In this document: piece by piece, positions 47,801 through 53,240 of the stretch
Layout: each line of letters starts with the position of its first letter
Numbering within the stretch: position 1 is the first letter of the stretch
Source: Gnetum montanum
Lineage: Eukaryota > Streptophyta > Gnetopsida > Gnetales > Gnetaceae
Length of the DNA: 64,000 bases
Direction of reading: 5' to 3'
Assembly: GCA_015680685.1 (NCBI GenBank)
Contig: MNCI01008581.1
Span: 51,670-115,669 of the forward strand
Notes under the pieces: model-generated
Told to the model about the DNA's origin: nothing
Database searches by the model: none
The model's input: only the letters and a program-made list of their open reading frames with translations
Position numbers and translations under genes: made by a program

Positions 47801-50800
47801 GGAAGTTATCTTTAGAAAGATTTCAATGTGGTACATTTCAAAAAATCACTTCAAAAATTAAAAACAGACCAATAGAAGCATATGGAAAGAACTCATTAAC
47901 TAACAAAAACTCATCTCTTACAAAAAGGCTATATTAATCAATTAAATAATAAAGCTCCAAGATTTAGCTTCACATTCATCACAGAAACCTCATTTCAAAG
48001 CAATTGAGAAGGAAATTCTAGAAAACAGATATGTAAATTAATGCAGCAACAAGTGCATACCATCCTACATCCATTTACAACTCAAAACTATTGAAAAGCG
48101 AAGTGCCACTAGTGATGAGAGGACAAGGTGCAACACCATGCCATTATTGATGGTCAATTTCTCAATATAAGAGTTCAGCTTTAAAAAAATAGCACAGGGA
48201 ATTGAACTTGAGACATCAATATATATGAAAACTTTAAAACAAAAAAGAACAGAATATGAAACAAGAAAAGGTTAACAATAAGACTGGGCTTCAGAAAGAA
48301 ACAGTTAGGTGTTGCAATGGAGAGAAAAGTGAAAGAGCATATAACAATAGAAAAAGGGGCGATCTCAAAAAAAGGATGTTGATGATCAGTTGGGGAGATG
48401 AAGATCTGTGCATCAATTGTGAGTATCTAATACTGGTGCGAGTTAGATAATCATGAAAAAAATGTGGGTGAATCTGTTTATTTTGAGTTATGTGAGCAGA
48501 AATTGAGAGTAATTTAATGAGTAGTGAAAATCTTAAATTTGTGGTCACAAAGCCTTCTTAAATTCAATTTTTGACATCAAATCATCAACATCAAAGCAAG
48601 CATCACACAAAAGTCATCATTATGTATTTAAGGCCTCCTACTTATATGATTTGATAGGCGCAAAGTTAATTTGACATGAAAATTTGAAAAGGCCACATTT
48701 TTCTCAAGTGCCAAAAGTAGGGACCATCATTTGGAGTGATGGTAAACTGCTTGTTTCTCAAGTTGCACAACCTAGGTTTGAGCCTTAGCAAAACCACTCA
48801 TAAGAGGCTAGGCTTTTGCTCATCCACCAGCCCTCCTAGGACATTGCCCTGGTGGGATGAACATTAAGCCTCTAAGTGATTATCTTTTTTATTTAGGGCC
48901 AAAATTCATTACTTCCACATATTAAATACCTACAGATTTATTTTGGAAGGGCATGTCCTTTCAATTTTCACTATCAATTTTAATCATTTTTCTAATAGTT
49001 CCTCCTTTAGGGTGCATGGGGTAGACCTAAAGTCTTTATTTTTCTTCACCTTTGTTTTGAGGCATGAGCCACTCTCTTATCTTCCTGGTTGTTTCCATCA
49101 TATTTAATCTTCTCCTTCTTGGGACTTCAACTTGCTACTACTTCACTTCTTATTGGACCTGAGCTTGTGATGGTTCTAATTCTTCTTATTTTGAAGGATA
49201 TGAGATGATCTTCAAGGCTTGACATTTCTTCTTTTTCTACCTTTTCTATTCTTGCAATTTCAGCAACTTCTTGGACCTATTCATGGCTGATTTTCTTGTT
49301 TTGATATATGGCTTTAAGTAGACAAATTTGATTGTCCAACATTCTAGACTTGGCAATCACACCATGTTTGTTTGAAATAATGCAATAATTTTTAAAAAAA
49401 CTAACATTGTTACTCCTTTGTATAATTTTCTCAACTGATAATAACGGACTGGATAAACTTGTGCAGTAACCCTTTTTCATAGGTTTCAGTCTTGATGTGT
49501 GTGGCAGCGCTTGTAAGTGTGGTTGGTTGTAATGATCTATGGGGTTGTTGTTGATTTATAAAAGTATCTCTGATTTGACGATGGTGATAGATTTGAGTGT
49601 TGTTAATGTGCTCATGTCTATGGTTTATATAATCTGGTACTAAATTGTTGATTTATCTGTGATTTGATGAAGGTGATGGATTTGAGTAATATTGATATGC
49701 TAGTGTTCATGATTTGTACAATTTGGTGCTTATTTGTGGATCCATCTATGATTTGATGATAATGATGATGGATTTAAGTAATGTTGATGTGCTTGTGTTG
49801 ATGATGTGTATGATTAGACATTAGCTTGTCAGTCTATTTATGTTTCAATTTTTTTTTGTGGTTTTGTGGGGGGGAGGGTTGGGGTGCGGTGTTGTTGGAA
49901 GGGGTGCCACAGTGGTGTGGTGTGGGGGGCTCTCTTTTACCACCTTGGTTTTTGACTGATGTCTTGTCTCCCAGCTTGTTTCTAATGGTTGGGGCATACT
50001 GTACATATTGATTGAATTTTATTAATATACCCATATTTCTCTCAAAAAAAATATTTGATTAGAAGATTACAACAAAGTTCCCAAACCCACAAAACATCAA
50101 ACCTCTTGCACTCAAACGATATTGCAGAGCATGAGACTCTCTACAACCACTCAATGCAAGACAACCAATAGAAAATCTCACACCCTGAGATTGAGATCTC
50201 AACTCACAAATAAGACACAAGAGAATAGAACACACAGCCCAACACACCACACAATTAACCTTGGAGCTGCAATCACCTTTGAGCATTAAATATTATGTAA
50301 TTAACCTTTGAGCATGTTCTTAGTTAATATTTAAGAAATCAATAAAAGTCTTATTGTAATTTAATAAAAGAAAAGTTTATTTTAACTTGTTCAAAAAATC
50401 AATTTATAAAAATTAAGATTCATTATAACAAAATTGTAATTTTGATTTCTACTATTCTATGTCTTGTGTACCTCCTTTCCATTCGGTAGATGGGCAATAC
50501 TACCAAGTTGTTGCTTTAAGATGTAAGGAGGGAGCTTGACACCCGCAGATGTAATGGCTCTAATGCCTCTTGTAGTCAGTAAAATAGGGTAGGACCGAGA
50601 ATTACCTTTGAAGTCAGAGACGCCCATCTTCACAAAAAGAAGTACAGTCAATCAGATATCATGTATTCCTGTAGTTAATACATTCACGAATAGAATAAAA
50701 GAAGAAATCTTTGTTAACAGTTTCAAAGGCAACTCTCACAATTGATTAGCCTATTACCATAGGTCTTCGTTCAAACATATGGATTTCGAAGCCTCGTTGA

Positions 50801-52508
50801 AGCAACAGTAAAGCCAGGACACAACCTGCTGGACCTGCTCCAACGATCGCCACTTTCCCATTGGTTTGCTAGCAGAGAGAAAAAAACATCCTCTTTTAAT
50901 AAATTGCTGTTTGAACTGAAGCTAAACATTTTCAACAAGTGCAAATTCATTACAATAGAAATCAACATTTCCACTATCATTATTCCTTAGAATGCAAATA
51001 AAGTTTTAGCAGACCTTTAGAGTTCGTCCTTCATTATTCCATTGTAGTAACTAGCGCAGATTTAGTGAAAATAAAGCAATGTTGTTTGACTTATAAAAGG
51101 TTGGCCTTATGCAATGGAGTTGAAATGGTTAAGCCTTTGTACATGGTGTTAACAAAACTTTTAATGGTACAGGATCCTAGCAAGCTTCCATGAACTCGTA
51201 GACAAGTTTCAACTAGAGATCTCATACCAAATAATGAAGTTGACACATGAACGGTTATGCTTGTCCTAATGAAAAGAAGATACCATATATATAAAGGTCA
51301 TCACAAGGAGGCTCAATATTCATCCTGCCAAGCAAGTTATGGGGAGGGTGGGTGGATATTGTAGAGAGGGTTAGTGGATGAGGGAAAGCCTAATCTCTTT
51401 TTGAGTGGCTAACAATAAGGTGTCAGCCTAGTGGTAAGACTCTTGATTTGGAACCTCCAATTTACGGATTTGTTTTTGGTAAACAATACTAAGTTATAAT
51501 ATTCTTTTTTCATGGCAACCTGCATTGCTTGGGGAAATTCCCTAGCATATGCAAAATCTGAAAAAGAATTCATCCATATAAAATTAAAATCTAACAAACT
51601 GATACACCCCAAGATATATAGTTCAATTTGAACTTTATAACTTGGTATTGCCTACTAGAATTAAACCCAGGACTTGAAGCTTTCAAATCAAGAATCTTAC
51701 CACCAGGATAACAAAATGTTTAGGTTCTAACATCCCCACACCTACTAGGCTAATAAAATATTCTCAGTTCTAACATTCCCATACCTAGGGTCCAACTCAG
51801 GTGTAACAAATCGAGATACTAACACCTTACCAGCACATCAAATGATGGCCCTAAAAACAAAGATATCATGCTATAATACAGAGGTCTGTAAGTTCATTCA
51901 TGTAAATTAAAACCCAAAAAAAGAAAGGTAAGAGAGTCAACAAAATAATGCCAGAATAATAAAGGATAAAATTGTATAAGATTTCATTTTCCAAGTATTT
52001 AGGCACCCAATTGTACAGGAAAGTCTACGTACGTTACATCAAATTGAAAAACCAACCCACTGTCCCCAATCTACAGGACCAAGCAACGTTCTTAAGCAGA
52101 AACTTTGATTAAATTCAAGAATATTCTGCGTGACACTGAACCTTTTTTCTTGAAACAGTAATCAAATTCAAAGTAATGACAAGCAGTTACATAACAATTG
52201 CATAAACGTACCGCTTTAGAGGCATCATTGGCTACTTGAGGCTCAGCAGCAGCAGCATTGGAATTAAAGTCTACGGAAGCAACAGAAGCCATGGGAGGAG
52301 TGATACGTCCTGAGGAAGTGGAGTGTTTTTGTAATTCACCAGCAGCAAAAGATAGCGTGGTGCCCTGTTTCGGATTCCGAAATCGAGTCGACAGCGACCA
52401 TGAATTGCATTTTAAGACACAAATTTGTTGATGCACTTGCAAATTGAAGCTCACGCTTAAGCAGCATGATGAAACTGTTACAAGAGATGGAATCACGGAT
52501 GGAGCCAT
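17705..52508 (-). CDS. Kynurenine 3-monooxygenase-like FAD monooxygenase, 9 exons, 3' end missing
   Basis: Nine exons (297, 111, 156, 95, 116, 109, 115, 119 and 160 nt) join in frame across GT..AG introns into 426 codons. The product has the three class A flavoprotein motifs: GxGxxG with [10 protein letters not shown] at residues 105-114, the DG motif [14 protein letters not shown] at 271-284, and the GD motif [11 protein letters not shown] at 416-426. This family uses FAD and NAD(P)H to hydroxylate aromatic substrates; kynurenine is the family name here, not a demonstrated substrate. The first ~100 residues are Ser-rich and poor in acids, which suggests an organelle transit peptide. The start at 52508 has an in-frame TGA 11 codons upstream (52542-52544). 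No stop or frameshift occurs in the exons, so the gene looks intact, but the segment after HAM (normally PFFGQG.N.GFED) was not found. Confidence 0.85.
17943..18061 (-). CDS. Flavoprotein exon 8
   Basis: 39 codons plus 2 nt, acceptor ATTTAAG|GGTTGG, donor TTGAG|GTATAA. It includes [16 protein letters not shown]. Confidence 0.8.
18271..18385 (-). CDS. Flavoprotein exon 7
   Basis: 1 nt + 38 codons, acceptor T-tract TTGCAG|GAATCC, strong donor CAT|GTGAGT. It encodes part of the substrate-binding sheet ([20 protein letters not shown]). Family position agrees, but residues that set substrate choice cannot be judged by eye. Confidence 0.8.
18656..18764 (-). CDS. Flavoprotein exon 6 (DG motif)
   Basis: 2 nt + 35 codons + 2 nt, acceptor CAAGCAG|GAATGG, donor TCATT|GTCAGT. 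It encodes the DG motif [18 protein letters not shown], which contacts FAD and NAD(P)H in class A monooxygenases. The donor was chosen over an upstream GTATAG because only this one keeps the frame into exon 7. Confidence 0.85.
18905..19205. other. Unidentified GC-richer insert in intron 5
   Basis: About 300 bp with distinctly higher GC than the flanks, filling most of intron 5. It contains repeated AGCTC/GAGCTC words (AGCTCCCAGAGCTGAG near 18930, AGCTCAGGGTGAGCTC near 19160) but no open frame or known RNA motif. It may be a short non-autonomous transposon or another SINE family. Confidence 0.3.
19266..19381 (-). CDS. Flavoprotein exon 5
   Basis: 1 nt + 38 codons + 1 nt, acceptor TTTCTCAG|ATCTTC, donor ACAAG|GTGTGT. 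It encodes [14 protein letters not shown], the F...L..ID strand typical of this family. Confidence 0.85.
19563..19657 (-). CDS. Flavoprotein exon 4
   Basis: 31 codons plus 2 nt, acceptor TTTCAAG|ATTAAA and donor CGGAG|GTGAAG. It encodes [20 protein letters not shown]; the R.AL..YL segment is the conserved helix that follows the substrate-domain strand in this family. Its phase matches exon 3 on one side and exon 5 on the other. Confidence 0.85.
19660..20635. other. Unassigned AT-rich intron sequence
   Basis: The first kilobase inside intron 3 next to exon 4. Only short ORFs without recognisable domains; no repeat boundary seen. Confidence 0.35.
20636..21035 (+). repeat. Dispersed repeat, copy 1 (pairs with 46563-46940)
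   Basis: About 400 bp that aligns in the same orientation to 46563-46940. Shared blocks include CTTAACAATCATTCA, AGACTAGGCTCATTTGAA, ATTCTTGAACTACCA and TTCTTAGTGGATT. The family is unknown. The adjoining minus-strand coding remnants (22062-21124) may belong to the same element. Confidence 0.65.
21124..22062 (-). pseudogene. Coding remnants of unknown type, frameshifted
   Basis: On the minus strand several consecutive frames carry protein-like text: [20 protein letters not shown], then [20 protein letters not shown] with [20 protein letters not shown], then [20 protein letters not shown] and [14 protein letters not shown]. Frames change at least twice and stops are present. I do not recognise the family. 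Its position next to a dispersed repeat suggests an element-borne ORF rather than a host gene. Confidence 0.35.
22580..22606. repeat. (CTT)n microsatellite
   Basis: Perfect CTT repeat of about nine units, directly left of the antisense LINE 3' end. Confidence 0.9.
22607..23130 (-). mobile_element. LINE D, antisense 3' fragment
   Basis: Read on the minus strand, 23100-22960 encodes [20 protein letters not shown], then [10 protein letters not shown] and [10 protein letters not shown]. This matches the C-terminal block of LINE C ([20 protein letters not shown] ... [18 protein letters not shown]). The rest down to ~22607 corresponds to 3' UTR. No clear poly(A) or TSD was placed. Confidence 0.6.
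23131..23520 (-). pseudogene. Coiled-coil-like remnant, unknown origin
   Basis: A minus-strand frame with few stops reads [38 protein letters not shown] and [20 protein letters not shown]. This is charged, heptad-like sequence. It may be the coiled-coil tail of LINE D or of the sequence into which LINE C inserted. No domain identity. Confidence 0.3.
23521..23537. repeat. Target-site duplication, left copy, of LINE C
   Basis: AAAGTTTGGTTTTACAT recurs exactly at 43240-43256, after the poly(A) of the LINE. The two copies are 19.7 kb apart because a gypsy element was later inserted inside the LINE. Confidence 0.9.
23900..24540 (+). pseudogene. LINE C ORF1 (DUF4283-like, CCHC), broken
   Basis: [14 protein letters not shown] at about 24026-24068, then GLALAPQRP, matches the ORF1 at 1.24-0.63 kb (LLVGPWFFGARGLALMLWRP). 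A zinc-knuckle-like [16 protein letters not shown] lies at about 24440-24487. At least two frame changes and several stops interrupt it. The long antisense frame at 24251-24994 is a shadow. Confidence 0.7.
25099..25860 (+). pseudogene. LINE C ORF2 endonuclease domain, broken
   Basis: Starts at ATG 25099 with [10 protein letters not shown], then [12 protein letters not shown] (about 25180-25215), [14 protein letters not shown] (25380-25420) and [13 protein letters not shown] (25650-25690). These are the conserved boxes of the L1 AP endonuclease. In-frame stops (TAG after QG; others around 25240-25450) and frameshifts inactivate it. Confidence 0.85.
26370..27560 (+). pseudogene. LINE C ORF2 reverse transcriptase, broken
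   Basis: RT boxes appear in order: [20 protein letters not shown] at about 26698, [17 protein letters not shown] at about 26774-26824, [19 protein letters not shown] at about 26960-27015, and the catalytic HYVDDTMIF at about 27087-27113. Then come GLPMFEWN (27298) and [18 protein letters not shown] (27399-27450). Single stops separate otherwise open stretches. Confidence 0.9.
27720..28225 (+). pseudogene. LINE C ORF2 zf-RVT region, broken
   Basis: In frames offset by a single-base change, the sequence reads [20 protein letters not shown] (about 27957) and then [19 protein letters not shown] (from about 28037). This is the zf-RVT pattern with Cys in place and H..Y.C, as at 7147-7300 in LINE B. 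The domain is thought to help bind template RNA. Confidence 0.65.
28370..29268 (+). pseudogene. LINE C extra ORF2 tail: globular part and coiled coil
   Basis: After zf-RVT an additional long coding region continues. A globular part (about 28390-28855) reads [53 protein letters not shown], and a coiled-coil part (28900-29268) has [30 protein letters not shown] and [19 protein letters not shown]. The coiled coil resumes after the gypsy insertion at 42660. The globular part resembles in pattern the gypsy 1 extra ORF (G..I......A.A..L.+P..G). Ordinary plant LINE ORF2 proteins usually end after zf-RVT or an RNase H domain. Confidence 0.5.
29264..29268. repeat. CTAAG target-site duplication, left copy (gypsy 1)
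   Basis: CTAAG directly precedes the TG that opens the 5' LTR and recurs at 42641-42645 after the 3' LTR. Confidence 0.9.
29269..30294 (+). repeat. Gypsy 1 5' LTR
   Basis: Opens TGATAAATCG and closes CATCA. The U3 has GATATC/CGATATT words and the palindrome CCCCAATATTGGGG (29333-29346), then TATA box CCTATAAATA (29392-29401). The end holds a tandem duplication of a ~115-bp unit (about 30066-30178 and 30179-30294). Confidence 0.9.
29392..29401 (+). promoter_or_regulatory. Gypsy 1 LTR TATA box
   Basis: CCTATAAATA downstream of the CCCCAATATTGGGG palindrome. The same element is kept in the 3' LTR at about 41760. Confidence 0.65.
30296..30313 (+). other. Gypsy 1 primer-binding site (tRNA-Asp-like)
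   Basis: TGGCTCTATTGCCAGGGA, one base after the LTR. It matches 14 of 18 positions of the tRNA-Asp-complementary site used by plant Athila elements (TGGCGCCGTTGCCGGGGA). Three of the four differences are C-to-T or G-to-A. Confidence 0.75.
30443..32300 (+). pseudogene. Gypsy 1 gag, broken
   Basis: From ATG 30443 ([19 protein letters not shown]) through [19 protein letters not shown] to a basic Arg/His-rich stretch (31000-31250). A frame change follows, then the retrotransposon gag core [20 protein letters not shown] ... [19 protein letters not shown] (31450-31600). The gag core packages element RNA in plant gypsy elements. A Lys/Glu-rich segment continues to 32300. A Gln-rich segment (32480-32640) is riddled with stops at Gln codons. 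Confidence 0.8.
32960..33680 (+). pseudogene. Gypsy 1 aspartic protease, altered active site
   Basis: [19 protein letters not shown] (33078-33135) is the retropepsin active-site region, but the usual D-[ST]-G-[SA] reads D-S-R-F, losing the Gly. The flap region and [20 protein letters not shown] (33306-33365) follow, with the conserved GRDWL block. Stops lie at 33023, 33145 and 33198. Confidence 0.8.
33700..35260 (+). pseudogene. Gypsy 1 reverse transcriptase and RNase H, broken
   Basis: RT boxes in order: [19 protein letters not shown] (34228-34285, L/FLDGY..Y.QI), [20 protein letters not shown] (34312-34372), then the catalytic [10 protein letters not shown] at 34440-34469, [10 protein letters not shown] and [10 protein letters not shown] (34696-34727). 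RNase H follows: [20 protein letters not shown] (34877-34936), [18 protein letters not shown] and [10 protein letters not shown]. Stops occur exactly where the family has Gln (TF*RL, V*VFMDD, EA*LNYTT). Confidence 0.9.
35500..36640 (+). pseudogene. Gypsy 1 integrase, broken
   Basis: An HHCC zinc site ([11 protein letters not shown] ... [10 protein letters not shown], 35530-35672) precedes the DDE core: [13 protein letters not shown] (first Asp), [13 protein letters not shown] (35918-35957, second Asp) and [17 protein letters not shown] (35998-36048, Glu). The C-terminal part has [20 protein letters not shown]. Three or more stops and a frameshift near 36300 inactivate it. Confidence 0.9.
36690..38712 (+). 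other. Gypsy 1 pol-to-extra-ORF spacer
   Basis: About 2 kb of non-coding sequence, with a long T-rich (ATTTTT)-like stretch at 36690-36860. Towards its 3' side is an LTR-promoter-like segment (see 38160-38192). Confidence 0.6.
38160..38192 (+). promoter_or_regulatory. Internal LTR-like promoter in gypsy 1 spacer
   Basis: CCCCGATATTGGG at 38160-38172 followed 10 bp later by CTATATATAC (38183-38192). The same word family (CCCCAATATTGGGG or CGATATTGGGG) lies upstream of the TATA box in this element's own LTRs. It sits about 520 bp before the extra ORF and is a plausible promoter for it. Confidence 0.45.
38713..41440 (+). pseudogene. Gypsy 1 extra ORF in env position: globular domain, Q-rich linker, coiled coil
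   Basis: From ATG 38713 the ORF has a basic Gly/Arg-rich start ([15 protein letters not shown]) and a globular part with [16 protein letters not shown] and [16 protein letters not shown] (to 39246). Then come [20 protein letters not shown] (39522-39580), a poly-Gln/Asn linker from CAA/CAG repeats (39685-39750), and long coiled-coil segments (39972-40346, 40390-41235) ending in [14 protein letters not shown]. The PFP.L...LC..AG block resembles plant retroelement proteins annotated as ATHILA ORF-1 or putative plant transposon protein; that assignment is from memory of the family. Homologous ORFs lie at 61290-58440 and 57340-56650. No signal peptide or fusion peptide is evident. Stops interrupt it. 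Confidence 0.7.
39685..39750 (+). repeat. CAA/CAG-rich tract in the extra ORF
   Basis: Imperfect CAA/CAG/AAC triplets encoding poly-Gln in the ORF frame. Several CAG and CAA units have become TAG and TAA. Confidence 0.7.
41640..41650 (+). other. Gypsy 1 polypurine-tract region
   Basis: TCGTAGGAGTA just before the 3' LTR. The equivalents are TTGTGAGAGTA (gypsy 2) and TTGTGGGGGTA (gypsy 3, minus strand), so this is a decayed polypurine primer for plus-strand synthesis. Confidence 0.6.
41651..42640 (+). repeat. Gypsy 1 3' LTR
   Basis: Opens TCATAAATCG (TG has become TC) and closes CTCACA. It carries the same TATA box and the same ~115-bp tandem duplication (about 42406-42523 and 42526-42640) as the 5' LTR. 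A 12-bp gap near 41820 relative to the 5' LTR removes AAACTCTGTCAA or an equivalent. Confidence 0.9.
42641..42645. repeat. CTAAG target-site duplication, right copy (gypsy 1)
   Basis: CTAAG after the 3' LTR, identical to 29264-29268. Confidence 0.9.
42646..43239 (+). mobile_element. LINE C, 3' segment with poly(A)
   Basis: Continuation of LINE C after gypsy 1. One frame first reads [19 protein letters not shown] (coiled coil), then [20 protein letters not shown] and [20 protein letters not shown], then a stop at about 42930. A G/T-rich 3' UTR (43000-43200) ends in TTTTTCAAAAAAAAAA, followed by the TSD. The C-terminal block recurs at 45.9 kb and, antisense, at 23.0 kb, which defines the family. 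Confidence 0.9.
43240..43256. repeat. Target-site duplication, right copy, of LINE C
   Basis: AAAGTTTGGTTTTACAT, identical to 23521-23537. The leading A may be shared with the poly(A). Confidence 0.9.
43780..44140 (-). pseudogene. GIY-YIG endonuclease remnant of the Penelope-like element
   Basis: [20 protein letters not shown] leads into [20 protein letters not shown], a stop, then [18 protein letters not shown] and [20 protein letters not shown] followed by [16 protein letters not shown]. This matches the C..CGK.YIG.T....R..EH.........S.LAEH pattern of Penelope nucleases. The T/G after YI is replaced by E, so the nuclease is probably dead in addition to the stop. Confidence 0.75.
44630..45600 (-). 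pseudogene. Penelope-like reverse transcriptase, broken
   Basis: Reading 45600 to 44632: [57 protein letters not shown] with [11 protein letters not shown] (about 45140-45060), [20 protein letters not shown], then [20 protein letters not shown] (44790-44720) and the catalytic GYVDDIECI (44660-44632). The PPK.YG.PKIHK.G.P.RPI..T..SP and QG..MGS.LSP..A+ boxes are diagnostic of Penelope RTs. Stops at about 45330, 45190, 45060 and elsewhere. Confidence 0.85.
45620..46408 (+). mobile_element. LINE E, 3' fragment inserted in the Penelope-like element
   Basis: Plus-strand LINE 3' end with coiled-coil text and the family C-terminal block [20 protein letters not shown] ... [17 protein letters not shown] (about 45920-46045), then 3' UTR and A-rich tail CAAAAGAAAAAAAAA (46392-46408). 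It splits the Penelope reading frame: coding resumes at 46409 as IWKEKLLI on the minus strand. The left edge is uncertain by about 20 bp and the TSD was not found. Confidence 0.8.
46563..46940 (+). repeat. Dispersed repeat, copy 2 (pairs with 20636-21035)
   Basis: Same-orientation match to 20636-21035 (see that entry). It begins exactly where the Penelope-like reading ends, so the Penelope copy either inserted into or abuts this repeat. Confidence 0.65.
46941..48730. other. Unassigned intron sequence
   Basis: AT-rich, with only short ORFs. A fragment at 48170-48230 (GGGAATTGAACTTGAGACATC) resembles one at 9415-9440 and may be an antisense tRNA-like B-box, but is too short to call. Confidence 0.35.
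48731..48885 (+). repeat. tRNA-derived SINE, family A copy 2
   Basis: Homologous to 1941-2105, with the A-box-like GTGATGGTAAACTGC and B-box GGTTTGAGCC better kept than in copy 1. It ends in a T-rich/A-poor stretch without a clear tail. Confidence 0.65.
48886..49849. other. Unassigned intron sequence with degenerate tandem GATTTGATGATGGTGAT-like units
   Basis: At 49560-49800 similar ~80-100-bp units repeat three to four times (TGATTTGA.GA.GGTGATGGATTTGAGTAATGTTGATGTGCT...). It is an imperfect tandem array. No coding content recognised in the rest. Confidence 0.45.
49850..50050 (+). mobile_element. Probable LINE 3' end fragment
   Basis: G/T-rich 3'-UTR-like sequence ending TTTATTAATATACCCATATTTCTCTC plus eight A's. 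This closely resembles the ends of LINE C (TGTTAATGTAATTTTTCC...CAAAAA) and LINE E. It is non-coding; boundaries are uncertain. Confidence 0.45.
50472..50627 (-). CDS. Flavoprotein exon 3
   Basis: 52 codons, acceptor GTGAAG|ATGGGC, donor GAG|GTACAC, phase 0. It reads [20 protein letters not shown], matching the helix after the FAD strand in kynurenine monooxygenases (S..L..RG..AL...G+), and ends HLPNGKE. The 30.8-kb intron 3 follows. Confidence 0.85.
50758..50868 (-). CDS. Flavoprotein exon 2 (FAD-binding GxGxxG)
   Basis: 37 codons, acceptor TGCTAG|CAAACC and donor ATG|GTAATA, both phase 0. It encodes the first beta-alpha-beta unit: [20 protein letters not shown] followed by [12 protein letters not shown]. 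The acid ending the second strand (E in MFE) is present to bind the FAD ribose. Confidence 0.9.
51410..51865. repeat. SINE family B cluster in intron 1 (one sense, two antisense copies)
   Basis: Sense copy at 51410-51520 (GTGTCAGCCTAGTGGTAAGA, then CTTGATTTGGAACC). Antisense copy at 51600-51725; its complement has CCTGGTGGTAAGATTCTTGA and B-box GGGTTTAATTC. A further antisense piece lies at 51725-51865 (complement TGGTAAGGTGTTAG ... GAGTTGGACCC). All relate to the SINE at 53050. The inverted arrangement could form a hairpin in the pre-mRNA. Confidence 0.6.
52212..52508 (-). CDS. Flavoprotein exon 1 (start and putative transit peptide)
   Basis: 99 codons from ATG to the donor GCG|GTACGT, phase 0. 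It is Ser/Thr/Ala-rich with Arg and Lys and almost no acids before residue 58, as in plastid or mitochondrial presequences. The ATG sits in the good plant context CCCAATGGC. Met-73 is an alternative downstream start. Confidence 0.8.
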
Positions 52509-53050
52509 TGGGCAGAACAGGAGGACGAAGTTGCAGATTGTTCAGATTGTATCTGAAAGCAATTATCCATTTTCAATACCGTGTAGCTCCTTCCAAGAAC
52601 AGTCGGTAAATAGAAGTAGGGCAAGCGTATTTGCAAACGCAATCAAAACCAGAACCAACAGATAAGGTTGATTAGTGCATTCGAACCTATCAGTGGAAAT
52701 TAAATAATGCATTTCACTTAACTCCTCGTTGTTGGAGAAAATGATTTTCAGTGTCCGTAAAGATGCCTCGAGTAATGATGCTTTTTTTAAGGTTAAATTT
52801 TGCAAAAGCCCATGGTAGGGCAGAATGGTCATATTTTGTAGTACTCTTCAATGGTTTAAACTTTAGCATTTTTGGAATCATGTTTAGCTAAAATCTGTAA
52901 ATTTCTCTTCTTAATTATACATCAACAAGTTACTCACTTCCTATTTACTTTGCAAAAATCAAGTACGCAAGGCTACCTATTAGCCCCTTATATGTTCGTC
53001 ATGGCAAGTTTGGGCTGGCTCATTTCAACTAAGCATGTAGTCCCTGCTTA
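52509..53050 (-). promoter_or_regulatory. Upstream region of the flavoprotein gene
   Basis: Sequence 5' of the start codon on the minus strand. In-frame TGA at 52542-52544. No convincing TATA box at a defined distance; the SINE at 53050-53240 limits the proximal region to about 500 bp. Confidence 0.35.
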
Positions 53051-53240
53051 ACAATGAGGTGTTATAGCTTAGTGCTAAGAGTCTTTGTAGCTTAGTGCTA
53101 AGAGTCTTTGTAGCTTAGTGCTAAGAGTCTTAATTTGAAAGCTCTAAGTCATCGGTTCAATTCTTGTGGGCAATGCTAAATTATAAAGTTCTAATTGAAC
53201 TATATTACAATTATTTCGAGGTTCCAACACCCCTCCTCAC
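53050..53240 (+). repeat. tRNA-derived SINE, family B, with triplicated A-box
   Basis: The unit TAGCTTAGTGCTAAGAGTCT (spaced by TTG, 23-bp period) occurs three times from 53065 to 53131. It is followed by AATTTGAAAGCTCTAAGTCA and the B-box GGTTCAATTC (53155-53164), then the SINE body GGGCAATGCTAAATTATAAA. The tRNA-like spacing is consistent with an RNA polymerase III promoter. Confidence 0.7.

Larger units (their letters stand above)
19658..50471 (-). other. Intron 3 of the flavoprotein gene, about 30.8 kb
   Basis: Bounded by donor GAG|GTACAC at 50471 and acceptor TTTCAAG at 19658, both phase 0. The protein reads smoothly from HLPNGKE into [10 protein letters not shown]. It holds the LINE C / gypsy 1 nest, the Penelope-like element and dispersed repeats. 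The other introns within the window are 78 to about 1340 bp. Confidence 0.8.

Noticed and set aside
53055-53165. Functional tRNA gene
   Set aside because: A- and B-box-like words are present, but no anticodon arm or acceptor stem closes, and the A-box is triplicated. Treated as SINE.
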